Assembly: GCA_963844655.1 (NCBI GenBank)
Contig: CAWJPA010000007.1
Location: forward strand, 310,001-374,000
Origin: JASHPR01 sp963844655
GTDB lineage: Bacteria > Actinomycetota > Actinomycetes > Streptosporangiales > Streptosporangiaceae
Direction: 5' to 3'
DNA: 64,000 nt
Position numbers and translations under genes: made by a program. Every line of letters begins with the position of its first letter. Positions within the stretch are counted from its first letter, which is position 1. Shown piece by piece: positions 19,266 to 27,559 of this stretch. Under the pieces are notes generated by a model. That model saw nothing but the letters and a program-made list of their open reading frames with translations. It had not been told where the DNA came from and made no database searches.

Positions 19266-20549
19266 CTAGGCCGGCTTGCGGTGCATCCGGTAGTGCAGGA
19301 CCAGGAACGGCAGCCCGAAGATAAAGAACGAGTGCTCGGCACGCAGCTCGTCATCCCGCACATACACGTCGAGCTGCTCGGCGAAGCCGTGCACGGCCAC
19401 CGCGGTGAGGTCGGCGCTCTCCGGGTCGATATAGGCCAGGTAGTGGCCGGGCTGGTCCAGGTCGCTGCGGCTGCTCAGGACCAGGCCGCCGCCGGGCCGG
19501 GGGAGCGGCTGCAGCGTCGCGGTGAAGCTGGCCTGCGGCAGCGGGAAGCCGACGCTCACGTAGCCGCGGCCGCCGTTCCTATACGTGGTGTAGATGCCGA
19601 CGTAGATCGGCTCGTCGGTGTCGGCGAACGACCGGATCCAGCCCCGGATCGCCACCACGTCGGTGCCGTCCGTGGTGATGGTGTCGATCCGGCTGTTGAT
19701 GCCCCGCTGGGTCTCCCGCTGGTTCATGGGCACGTTGGCCTGGCCCAGCGGGCGCGCGACCAGGGTCCTGTAGAGCAGGTAGCCGGGCCGCACCCACAGC
19801 CGCCACTCCGGCACGATGTCGAGCGTGAACCGCGTGGTGTGCTCGTAGAACTCGCGGACCCGCGGGTCCACGCCCGCCGGGTCGAACTCCGGCCCGGCCA
19901 GCTCGTCCAGGGAGCTGACGATGCCGACGTCGGGCGCGGCGGCGACGTACCGGCCGCCGAGCTCATCGGCCAGCTCGCGGACGTAGCCGGTGCCGACGTA
20001 GCGGGACCGGGCCTCCCGCGGCACCACGAACGGCAGCTCCTCGGCCTTGACCTGCTCGGCGAGCAAGCTGACCTGCGCGTCCCTGAACACCAGGGCGGAC
20101 ACCGACCGGTAGGCCAGCATCGCGGTGGCGGCGGTCACCGAGGCTGGGACCGGGCGCCGTCCCGCGGCCAGCAGCCCGCCCACCGCGGCCCCGAAGACGG
20201 GCCCGAGCAGCACCTTCTGCGGCCGGACCCCGAGCAGCCCGCCCACGGCGCCGGTCGCCGCTCCCACCGCCACGGGCCCGGCGCGGGTGACCCGCCCGGC
20301 CGCCCACCCGAGCGGCGCCACCAGGGCGGCGCTGACCGCGATCCGCTGCCACAGCGGCGGGATCTCGCCGGGACGCTGCCGGGCGCGGGCTACCGCCTCG
20401 GACGCGGCCAGCCCGGCCGCCCCGGCCACCGCGCCCAGGCTGGCCGCCCGCACGCCCCGGTGACCGGCCAGGGCCGCCCCGGCCACGCCGCCGATCACGC
20501 CGGCGGTGATGACCGCGCCCCTCCGGCCCGCCGCCCGCCGCGGCGGCAA
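19266..20549 (-). CDS. membrane protein of unknown function in the encapsulin operon
   Basis: 427 residues from a TTG located one base after the encapsulin stop, with AAGG six bases before it. The first 160 residues are Gly/Ala-rich, with several glycine-zipper-like helices (GVIGGVAGAALAG, GAATGAVGGLLG). The soluble remainder has no cysteines and contains YVGTGYVREL, GINSRIDTITTDG and a hydrophobic end FFIFGLPFLVLHYRM. I do not recognise the family. Its coupling to DyP and encapsulin suggests a role with the compartment, but that is inference. A GTG further in is an alternative start. Confidence 0.65.
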   Translation of the reverse strand: MPPRRAAGRRGAVITAGVIGGVAGAALAGHRGVRAASLGAVAGAAGLAASEAVARARQRPGEIPPLWQRIAVSAALVAPLGWAAGRVTRAGPVAVGAATGAVGGLLGVRPQKVLLGPVFGAAVGGLLAAGRRPVPASVTAATAMLAYRSVSALVFRDAQVSLLAEQVKAEELPFVVPREARSRYVGTGYVRELADELGGRYVAAAPDVGIVSSLDELAGPEFDPAGVDPRVREFYEHTTRFTLDIVPEWRLWVRPGYLLYRTLVARPLGQANVPMNQRETQRGINSRIDTITTDGTDVVAIRGWIRSFADTDEPIYVGIYTTYRNGGRGYVSVGFPLPQASFTATLQPLPRPGGGLVLSSRSDLDQPGHYLAYIDPESADLTAVAVHGFAEQLDVYVRDDELRAEHSFFIFGLPFLVLHYRMHRKPA

Positions 20550-20550
20550 C

Positions 20551-21354
20551 TCAGGCCTTGGGCGCGAGAACGACCGCTGCCTCGCTGGTCAGCATCTGGA
20601 AGGTCAGGGTCTCCTGGAGGTAGAGGCGAACCTCGGTGTCGCTGTGCGAGAGGTAGCCGATCGCGAGGTCCTGGCCCAGGTGCAGGCTGAAGTCACCGCC
20701 GCGGGTGGTCAGCACGACCGCGCCGCTGATGGCCGGCGCCCAGATGATGTCCCCGGTCAGCTGCCGCCTGATGTGCTCGATCACCGGGTAGCCGTGGTCG
20801 CTGGTCTCGCTGACCATGGTGTAGGCGTCGGCGCTGAGCGCCACCGAGTACGGGCCGTCGACGCCGGCCGCGCGCAGCTCGCTGAGCGCGGTGGCCACCG
20901 CGCCCGGGTACGCCGTGGCCTCGGCGGGCAGGATCACCGGCGGGTTGCTCGCGCCCTGGTGGATCCCGTCGATGCCGCCCGCAGCGTAGCCCTCGAAGAT
21001 CGCCCGGTCTTCGGCGAACGCGACCTGCCGGGCCGCGTCCTTGACCGGCTGCCAGTCCGAGTCCTGGGAGCCGCGCTCCACGTCGTCGATCTGCTCCCGG
21101 CTCAGGGTGAACGGCGCGCGCAGCTCGACCAGCGGCACGACCTGCCGCTGCCGGGCCACCACGCCCTCGCCGGGCGGGTCGATGTCCCTGACGTGACCGG
21201 TGCCCACCGCGGAGTAGTTCACGCCCGCGGGGCCTGCCACGTCGACCAGGCGCCGGCCCGCCAGGTGGCGCTTGAACGTGCGGGCGGCTTCCTCCTCGAT
21301 CTGGGCCCACGCTTCGTCGGAGACCGGCGCGAGCTCGCGGTGCAGGTTATTCAT
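20551..21354 (-). CDS. family 1 encapsulin nanocompartment shell protein
   Basis: 267-residue HK97-fold shell protein (linocin/bacteriocin family in older naming). The N-terminal helix NNLHRELAPVSDEAWAQIE binds cargo peptides in this family; FKRHLAGRRLVDV, FEGYAAGGIDGIHQ and the C-terminal YLQETLTFQM are typical. ATG overlaps the end of the DyP gene by eight bases, so shell and cargo are translationally coupled. The protein should self-assemble into an icosahedral shell around the peroxidase. Confidence 0.95.
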   Translation of the reverse strand: MNNLHRELAPVSDEAWAQIEEEAARTFKRHLAGRRLVDVAGPAGVNYSAVGTGHVRDIDPPGEGVVARQRQVVPLVELRAPFTLSREQIDDVERGSQDSDWQPVKDAARQVAFAEDRAIFEGYAAGGIDGIHQGASNPPVILPAEATAYPGAVATALSELRAAGVDGPYSVALSADAYTMVSETSDHGYPVIEHIRRQLTGDIIWAPAISGAVVLTTRGGDFSLHLGQDLAIGYLSHSDTEVRLYLQETLTFQMLTSEAAVVLAPKA

Positions 21355-22417
21355 CCTGGGATTCTCCCCTCAGGCTGCCGATATTCAGCGAGCCGCTCGT
21401 CGGCCGGCCCGGCTGGGCCGCATCTGAACCATCCGCGTCCCCTGCCCCGGCCAGGCTTTCCAGCAGGTCCGCCGAGGGCACGAAGAACAGGCCTCCGGTG
21501 ACCGCCCGGCTAACGTCAAGCAGCCGGTCGTAGTTGCCCTCCGGGAGGCCGACAAACATGTTCTGCAGCATCTGCTCCGTGGTGGCCGGCGAGCGCGCGT
21601 ACCCGATGAAGTAGGTTCCGTACTCGCCGGTCCCGACGTGCCCGAACGGCATGTTGTCCCGGAGGATCTTGACCTCCTGGCCGTTCTCGGTGATCGTCGT
21701 CAGCGCGTTGTGCGCGTAGGAGGGCTTGACCTCGTCATCGAGCTCGATGTCGGCCAGCTTGGTGCGGCCGATGACCCCTTCCTGCTCCTCGGTCGGGAGC
21801 GCGTTCCAGGCGTCCATGTCGTGCAGGTACTTCTGCACGATCACGTAGCTGCCGCAGGTGAACCCCGGGTCCTCGGCGCCGATGAGCACCGCATCGGACG
21901 CGGCCCGGCCGTCCGGGTTCTCCGTGCCGTCCACGAAGCCGAGCAGGTCGCGGTGCTCGAAGTAGCGGAAGCCGTGCACCTCGTCCACCACGATCGCGGC
22001 GTCGCCGAGCCGCCCGGTGATCTGGGTGGCCAGCTCGAAGCACAGGTCCATCCGCGCGGCGCGGATATGGAACAGCAGGTCGCCGGGCGTGGCCGGGGCG
22101 TGCCGGTTACCCGCGTGAAACTCAAGGAACGGGTGCAGCCCGGCCGGGCGGGGGGAGCCCACCAGCCGGTCCCAGGCCCCGGAGCCGATCCCGGCCACGC
22201 AGGTCAGGTAGTCCTCGGTGCCGCGGAACCCCACCGCGCGGACCAGCCCGGCCAGGTCACCGCACAGGTCACGGACCGCATCGGCGCTGTCAGGCCCCGG
22301 GTTGATCACGGCCACCAGGAAGATCGCGGCACCGGTCAGCGGCGACAGCACTGGCTGCGGCTCGGGGGCTGCGGCTCCCGCCCCGGCTGCCTCAGTCGTC
22401 ACCCGTCCATCCTGCAC
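21347..22417 (-). CDS. DyP-type haem peroxidase, encapsulin cargo
   Basis: 356-residue class B dye-decolorising peroxidase. The GxxDG motif is G160-FVDG with catalytic Asp163; His236 (SYAHN) is the likely proximal haem ligand and Arg253 (LRDNMPFG) the distal arginine. After a linker rich in Gly/Asp/Pro, residues 341-351 (SGSLNIGSLRG) form the targeting peptide that docks inside encapsulins. Start is GTG 22417; GTG 22402 five codons in is also possible. First gene of the three-gene operon. Confidence 0.94.
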   Translation of the reverse strand: MQDGRVTTEAAGAGAAAPEPQPVLSPLTGAAIFLVAVINPGPDSADAVRDLCGDLAGLVRAVGFRGTEDYLTCVAGIGSGAWDRLVGSPRPAGLHPFLEFHAGNRHAPATPGDLLFHIRAARMDLCFELATQITGRLGDAAIVVDEVHGFRYFEHRDLLGFVDGTENPDGRAASDAVLIGAEDPGFTCGSYVIVQKYLHDMDAWNALPTEEQEGVIGRTKLADIELDDEVKPSYAHNALTTITENGQEVKILRDNMPFGHVGTGEYGTYFIGYARSPATTEQMLQNMFVGLPEGNYDRLLDVSRAVTGGLFFVPSADLLESLAGAGDADGSDAAQPGRPTSGSLNIGSLRGESQDE

Positions 22418-22467
22418 CAGCCCCGGCGCGGGCGTCAGTCCGGCCCCGCACCCGCTCCCAGTAAATG

Positions 22468-23751
22468 TCAGTGGCTGGCGGCGGCGTCCAGGGCGGCGGT
22501 GAACGTCTCGGCGATCTGCTCGATCTCCGCCACCGAGATCGTGAACGGCGGGGAGATCTGCAGGGCCGAGCCCCGGAGCAGCCGGGTGATCACGCCGCGC
22601 TCGCGGATGTCGGTGACCAGGCGGGCGGCCAGGCCCGGGTCGGCCGTACGGGCCTCCTCGGTGATCTCGACCGCCGCGAGCAGGCCGGTGCCGGCCCGCA
22701 CCTCGGACACGAGCTCGTGGTCGGCCAGCGGCGTGAGCTTGTCCGCCAGTACCGGCTCGAACTCAGTGACCCGGCCGAGCAGCTGCTCGCGCTCGAGCAG
22801 GTCCAGGTTGGCCAGGCCGACCGCGCACGCGGTGGGGTGCGCGGAGTAGGTGTAGCCGTGCCGGAACACCTCGGTGGAGCCAGGCCGCCAGAACGGCTCG
22901 GACACCCGCTCGCCCACGATCACCGCGCCGAGCGGTGCGTAGCCGGAGGTCAGCCCCTTGGCCGTGGTGATCATGTCGGGTTCGAGGGCGAACCGCTCGC
23001 TGGCCAGCCAGGTGCCGCACCGGCCGAACCCTGTGATCACCTCGTCGGCCACGAACAGCACGTTGCGGCGGCGGCAGATCTCGCGCACCCGGGCCAGGTA
23101 GCCATCGGGCGGCGGGTACACGCCCCCGGCCCCGATGACCGGCTCGCACCAGAACCCGGCCACCTTTTCCGCGCCGACCTGCTCGATGAGCTTGTCCAGG
23201 GCGTCCGCGTCGTCCCACGGGATGTGCTCAACCAGCGAGACCAGCGGGCTGAACGGCTCGGTGTTGGCCGGGATGCCGCCGAGCGTGGTGCCGTAGGCGT
23301 TCATCCCGTGGTAGGCGTGCGACCGGCCGATGATGATCTGCTTGCCGGGCTGGCCGACCGCGCGCCAGTAGGCCCGCGCGAGCTTGGCCGCGGTGTCCAC
23401 GGCGTCGGACCCGCCGCCGGGGGTGAAGAAGACCTTGGCCCCGGGCACCGGCGCCAGGTCCGCGACCCGCCGGGCCAGCGCCTGGGCCGGCAGGTTGGAG
23501 AACGGCTCGAACGTCTGGTAGACGGCGAGCTCGCGCATCTGGGCCGCGGCCGCTCCGGCGAGCTCAGGCCGCCCGTGCCCGATGTTGCAGTACCAGAGGC
23601 TGGCGATCGCATCCAGGTAGGAACGTCCCGCGGTGTCGAACACGGTCGTCCCCTCACCGCGCACGATCGTGACGGCCCGGTCCTGGAGGGTGGCCATATT
23701 GGCAAACCCGTTCCACAGTGCGTACGGCGCGCCGCTGGATTCTGGCCCCAT
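22468..23751 (-). CDS. class III omega-aminotransferase
   Basis: 427-residue PLP enzyme of the acetylornithine/beta-alanine-pyruvate group. Lys265 (TTAKGLTSG) forms the Schiff base; Asp236 in FVADEVITGFGR binds the pyridine nitrogen; SHAYHG and the early SLWYCNIGHG are family motifs. ATG 23751 follows AGGAAGGG at a good distance. It transfers an amino group from an amine or omega-amino acid to a keto acid; the donor is not evident. It lies 50 bases upstream of the DyP operon on the same strand, perhaps transcribed with it. Confidence 0.9.
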   Translation of the reverse strand: MGPESSGAPYALWNGFANMATLQDRAVTIVRGEGTTVFDTAGRSYLDAIASLWYCNIGHGRPELAGAAAAQMRELAVYQTFEPFSNLPAQALARRVADLAPVPGAKVFFTPGGGSDAVDTAAKLARAYWRAVGQPGKQIIIGRSHAYHGMNAYGTTLGGIPANTEPFSPLVSLVEHIPWDDADALDKLIEQVGAEKVAGFWCEPVIGAGGVYPPPDGYLARVREICRRRNVLFVADEVITGFGRCGTWLASERFALEPDMITTAKGLTSGYAPLGAVIVGERVSEPFWRPGSTEVFRHGYTYSAHPTACAVGLANLDLLEREQLLGRVTEFEPVLADKLTPLADHELVSEVRAGTGLLAAVEITEEARTADPGLAARLVTDIRERGVITRLLRGSALQISPPFTISVAEIEQIAETFTAALDAAASH

Positions 23752-23932
23752 TGCCGGTCCCTTCCTGCCTGAATGCTGCCTCTGAACTCCTTTCCTACCG
23801 TAGAGGACGAAGAAGCGGGTCGTTACGGCGCTACAAAGCGCGGGCTCGCCGCGTCAGGAGTTCACCGTCGCTGGCGCCGGCGATCGTCAGGCGGTCACAT
23901 GTCGTTCACAGCGCGCCGCGAGCCTGTCAGGC

Positions 23933-25671
23933 ATGACTCGTGATCACGATGACTCCCCGAATTCCTCGATAACGCGCAGGCAGATCCTCGCGGGGGCCGG
24001 CGGCACCGGCCTGCTGGCCGCGGCCGCCCCGATCTCGGCCCGGGCCGCGACCATGAACGCGGCCGCCGCGGCCGACGGCACGCCCGAGCAGATCCACCTC
24101 ACCTGGGGCGCCGACCCCAGCCAGAGCGTCACGGTGTCCTGGGCCTCACCGGGCCCGGCCCGGCGGCCGCGGGTGGTGTTCCGGCCGGCCGGCGGCGGGT
24201 CCCGCATCGTCCACGCGCGCCAGCGAACCTACACCGACGGCATCAACGGCGAGACCGTCTGGACCTACCACGCCGAGCTCACCGGGCTCAGGCCGTCCGG
24301 CGACTACGGGTACACGGTGACCGCGGACAACGACAGCAGCGTGCGTCCGTTTGCCGCCACGTTCACCACCGCGCCGCGGGGCCGGGCCCCGTTCCGGTTC
24401 ACCAGCTTTGGTGACCTGGCCACCCCGAACACCCAGTGGGTGCTCTCCTACGGCCAGAGTGCCTACGCGGTCGCGGCCGTCGAGTCGTTCCGGCCCCTGT
24501 TCCACCTGCTCAACGGTGACCTGTGCTACGCCGACCTGAACCCGACGGTCCAGCCCGAGGTGTGGCGCGATTTCGGCAGCAACAACCAGTCGTCGGCGGC
24601 GTTCCGGCCCTGGATGCCGGCCCAGGCAACCACGAGGTGGAGTTCTTCAACGGGCCGCAGGGGTTCACCTCCTACCTGACCCGGTACACGCTGCCGGACA
24701 ACGGGGTATCCGGTTTCCGCGGCCGCTGGTACTCGTTCCTGGTGGGCTCGGTGCTGTTCGTCTCGCTCGACGCCGACGACGTGATCTACCAGGACGCCGG
24801 GGCGTTCGTGGCCGGGCCGGCGCCGGTCACGCCGGCGGCGGGCACCGGCAACGCTCCGGTCACGCCCGGGACCTCGTTCTACATCCGGGATTACTCCGGC
24901 GGCGCGCAGACGGCCTGGCTCGAGCACACGCTGGCCGCGGCGCGCCGGGACCCGTCGATCGACTGGATCGTGGCCCAGATGCACCAGATCGCCTGCTCGT
25001 CGTCGGCCACGGGCAACGGCTCAGATCTGGGGATCCGGCAGGCCTGGCTGCCACTGTTCGACAGGTACCAGGTCGACCTGGTGCTGAACGGCCACGACCA
25101 CGACTACGAGCGGTCGTTCCCGTGCCGCGGCTTCGACACCATGGTGGGCACCGAGGTCGCGACCGGCACATCCGTGCAGACCCTGCGCCCGCACCCGGTG
25201 ACCACCGACGACACCGGGGTGTTCGACACCAGCCGGGGCACGGTCCACCTGGTGCTCGGCTGCGGCGGCACCAACGCCAACCTCGACGACTACGGCGCCG
25301 ACACCGCGGACGGGATGCGCCAGGCCAAGGTGTTCACGAAGCCCAACCGGCCCATCCCGGGCCCGGCCGCCGGCACCTTCACCCGCGCGGCCGCCGACGC
25401 GGTGGAGGACGCCCCGTGGTCGGCGAAGCGGGACACGTCGACCGGCTACGGGATCGCCGTGTTCGACGTGGACCCGGGCGTGCCGGGCGGCCACACCAGC
25501 ATCAAGGTCACGCAGTACCACGCGGTGGGCGCGGACCCGGTGAATCCGGCCACAGGCGCGGCCGGCGCCCCCGCGCCCGATTACACCGAGTTCGAGACGT
25601 TCACCCTGATCCGGCCCCGTTCGGACCGGCACGCCGGCCAGGCCGCGGAGCGCTCAACGGCCCTGGCCTGA
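23933..25671 (+). pseudogene. purple-acid-phosphatase-like metallophosphoesterase, one frameshift
   Basis: Two overlapping reading frames make one protein of about 579 residues. Frame 1 runs to 24679 and frame 2 takes over near 24622. Inserting one C in GCCCAGGCAAC would restore the metal motif PGNHE. The N-terminus has a Tat signal (TRRQILAGAGG) and an Fn3-like domain as in purple acid phosphatases. Metal motifs are TSFGD, NGDLCYAD, the broken GNHE, and NGHDHDYER. It would be an exported phosphomonoesterase or phosphodiesterase. Either a sequencing error or a recently broken gene; all domains are otherwise intact. Confidence 0.85.
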
Positions 25672-25715
25672 CCGGGCCCGGCCGGCCCGGCGGCTAGCGC
25701 AATCGCCCCACGCGC

Positions 25716-25772
25716 TTCATGATCTGGGTACATAGCCCGCAATGGCTGCGGGTGAGGTACCCAGATCATGAA
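25716..25772. repeat. nested palindrome, 16-bp outer arms and 6-bp inner stem
   Basis: Perfect inverted repeat TTCATGATCTGGGTAC (25716-25731) with its complement at 25757-25772. Inside, CCCGCA (25736-25741) pairs with TGCGGG (25747-25752) around a five-base loop. A third, partial copy of CATGATCTG follows at 25788-25796. There is no T-run, so it is not a textbook terminator. It lies between the phosphatase-like gene and the next coding region. A similar nested palindrome occurs at 60200-60249. Confidence 0.8.
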
Positions 25773-25829
25773 CAGCGCGGCCCGGTGCATGATCTGAACC
25801 GGAACGTATGCGGGGGCGTGGGAACTGTC

Positions 25830-26690
25830 ATGAACACTTCGCAGCAGCGGTGGGTATTGCGGCTGGCAGGCGCCGGGCTGCTCATCGCCACCGGGGCGAT
25901 TCACCTTGACCTGTACCTGACCGGGTACAAGACGATCCCGACGATCGGCTGGCTCTTCCTGCTCCAGGTGATCTCCGGGTTCGCCCTCGGCGCGCTGGTG
26001 CTCACCGGCAGCAGGCTCATGGCCGCGGCCGGAGCCCTGTTCTGCCTGGGCACCCTCGGCGGGTACCTGCTGTCGATCTGGTTCGGCCTGTTCGGCTTCC
26101 GTGAGGTCCGCACCACCGCCGGGATCGTGGCCGGGGTGATCGAGGTGGCCGGATTCGCCGTGCTGGCCCTGCTGGCCCTGCGCCCGGGGCCGCAGCGGGC
26201 GGGCGCGCACCGCGGCCCGGACGCCGAGACGCAGCCCGTGCCGCACGCGGGGGCGGTGGTGGCCGGCCTGTCGGTGGTCGCCCTGGTGCTGTTCGCGGTC
26301 GCGCTCGCGGGCGCCGGCGGCTCGTCGCCTGGCGCCGCGACGTCGTCCACGGCCTCCGGGCAGGTCGTGAACAGCGCCGTGATCAACGGCCAGAAGGTGC
26401 TGACCAACGGCAAGGGCCTCACCCTGTACTGGTTCGCCCCGGACAAGAAGAACAAGTCGGTCTGCTACGGCGCGTGCGCGCAGTACTGGCCGCCCGTGCC
26501 CGGCCGCCAGAAGGCCGGCCCGGGCGTGACCGGCGCCCTCGGCACGATCAACCGCACCGACGGCACCACGCAGGCCACCTATAACGGGCGCCCCCTGTAC
26601 ACCTACATCGCCGACAGCTCCCCGGGCCAGGCCCGCGGCAACAACGTGAACCTCAACGGCGGCCTGTGGCACGTGGTGCCGGTCAGCTGA
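25830..26690 (+). CDS. membrane protein with C-terminal secreted repeat (Lipoprotein_15/COG4315-like)
   Basis: 286 residues from ATG 25830, just after the palindrome. Four N-terminal helices (about 10-30, 40-60, 66-88, 100-120) and a fifth at about 150-170 are followed by a Ser/Thr/Gly linker. The outer domain has two copies of the secreted repeat: LYWFAPDKKNKSVCYGAC...YWPP and PLYTYIADSSPGQARGNNV. Such repeats usually occur in free lipoproteins; the family function is unknown. The gene ends eight bases inside the convergent arsR-arsC fusion. Confidence 0.8.
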   Translation: MNTSQQRWVLRLAGAGLLIATGAIHLDLYLTGYKTIPTIGWLFLLQVISGFALGALVLTGSRLMAAAGALFCLGTLGGYLLSIWFGLFGFREVRTTAGIVAGVIEVAGFAVLALLALRPGPQRAGAHRGPDAETQPVPHAGAVVAGLSVVALVLFAVALAGAGGSSPGAATSSTASGQVVNSAVINGQKVLTNGKGLTLYWFAPDKKNKSVCYGACAQYWPPVPGRQKAGPGVTGALGTINRTDGTTQATYNGRPLYTYIADSSPGQARGNNVNLNGGLWHVVPVS

Positions 26691-27399
26691 CCGCGCCCAG
26701 CAGGTAACGGACCCGGGACCGCAGCTCCCTGGCCGTGGCCCGGAACGCGTCGATGTCGGGCGGGTGCGCCTGGGCCGGGTTCGGGATGCTCCAGTGCACG
26801 GCCGCGCCGGGAAGCTCGCCGCAGGCCTCCCTGGCCTTGTCACACAGCGTGATCACGCGGCCGAAGCTGCGGCCGGCGAGCGCGCTCAGGGAGACCGGCC
26901 GGTGGCCGCTGATGTCCACGCCGTGCTCGGCCATGGCCGCGACCGCGAGCGGCTGCACCGGCGCCGGGGAGATGCCCGCGCTGCGGGCGGTCACCCGGCC
27001 GCCGCCCAGGTGGTTCAGCCAGCCCTCGGCCATCGGCGACCTGGCGCTGTTGCCGCTGCAGATGAACAGGACCTCGGCCGGGTCCCCCGGGCCGTCATCC
27101 CGCGCGGGCAGGCCGGCCAGCAGGCCCGGGTGCACCTGGGCGGTCATGGCCGCCACGGCCTGACCGAGCGCGCCGAGGTCGAGGGCGTGGTAGCTGTCCC
27201 GGCCGTCGGCCGAGCTGCGCCGCGCGCTGACCAGACCCGCGTCGCGCAGGCGGCCCAGGTGGTAGGAGACCAGGCTGGGCGGCTGGCCGGTCCTGGCCAC
27301 CAGCTCGCCGGTGCGCAGGTCGCCGCCGGCCAGCAGGCCGACGATCGTCCAGCGCAGGTCGTGCGCGAGCAGCCCGAGCACGGGCGGGGAAGACTCCAC
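26683..27399 (-). CDS. ArsR-type repressor fused to low-molecular-weight phosphatase/arsenate reductase domain
   Basis: 238 residues. GTG 27399 is chosen because AGGAGG lies five bases upstream; GTG 27405 overlaps that site. Residues 5-85 are a winged helix (TGELVARTGQPPSLVSYHLG). Residues 108-236 are an ArsC/LMW-phosphatase domain with the loop CSGNSARS, Cys114 as nucleophile. Two oddities: the regulator half has no cysteine, so no standard metalloid site, and the usual general-acid Asp of the late DP motif is Asn207 (IPNPAQ). Divergent from a chromate transporter. Confidence 0.85.
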   Translation of the reverse strand: MESSPPVLGLLAHDLRWTIVGLLAGGDLRTGELVARTGQPPSLVSYHLGRLRDAGLVSARRSSADGRDSYHALDLGALGQAVAAMTAQVHPGLLAGLPARDDGPGDPAEVLFICSGNSARSPMAEGWLNHLGGGRVTARSAGISPAPVQPLAVAAMAEHGVDISGHRPVSLSALAGRSFGRVITLCDKAREACGELPGAAVHWSIPNPAQAHPPDIDAFRATARELRSRVRYLLGAVS

Positions 27400-27423
27400 A
27401 GTCACCTCCTCATTATGACAAAC

Positions 27424-27459
27424 TCAATTGAACTATTTTTACATGCTCGAACGATTGAG
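27424..27459. promoter_or_regulatory. AT-rich candidate operator between arsR-arsC fusion and chrA
   Basis: This stretch is clearly AT-richer than its surroundings. CTCAAT (27424-27429) is inverted as ATTGAG (27454-27459), and the palindrome TCAATTGA lies at 27425-27432. ArsR-family operators are typically such short AT-rich inverted repeats. It is 25 bases upstream of the fusion gene and about 100 bases from chrA. Exact promoter boxes are not clear. Confidence 0.4.
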
Positions 27460-27559
27460 GGGGCGGCGATCCAGGTGGCCGGGCCGACCACGGTGGCGGG
27501 CGGGGTGATCGCGCTGGACGCGGGTCGCGGGCCGGCGGCGCGACCTCCTGGGGGAGGCG

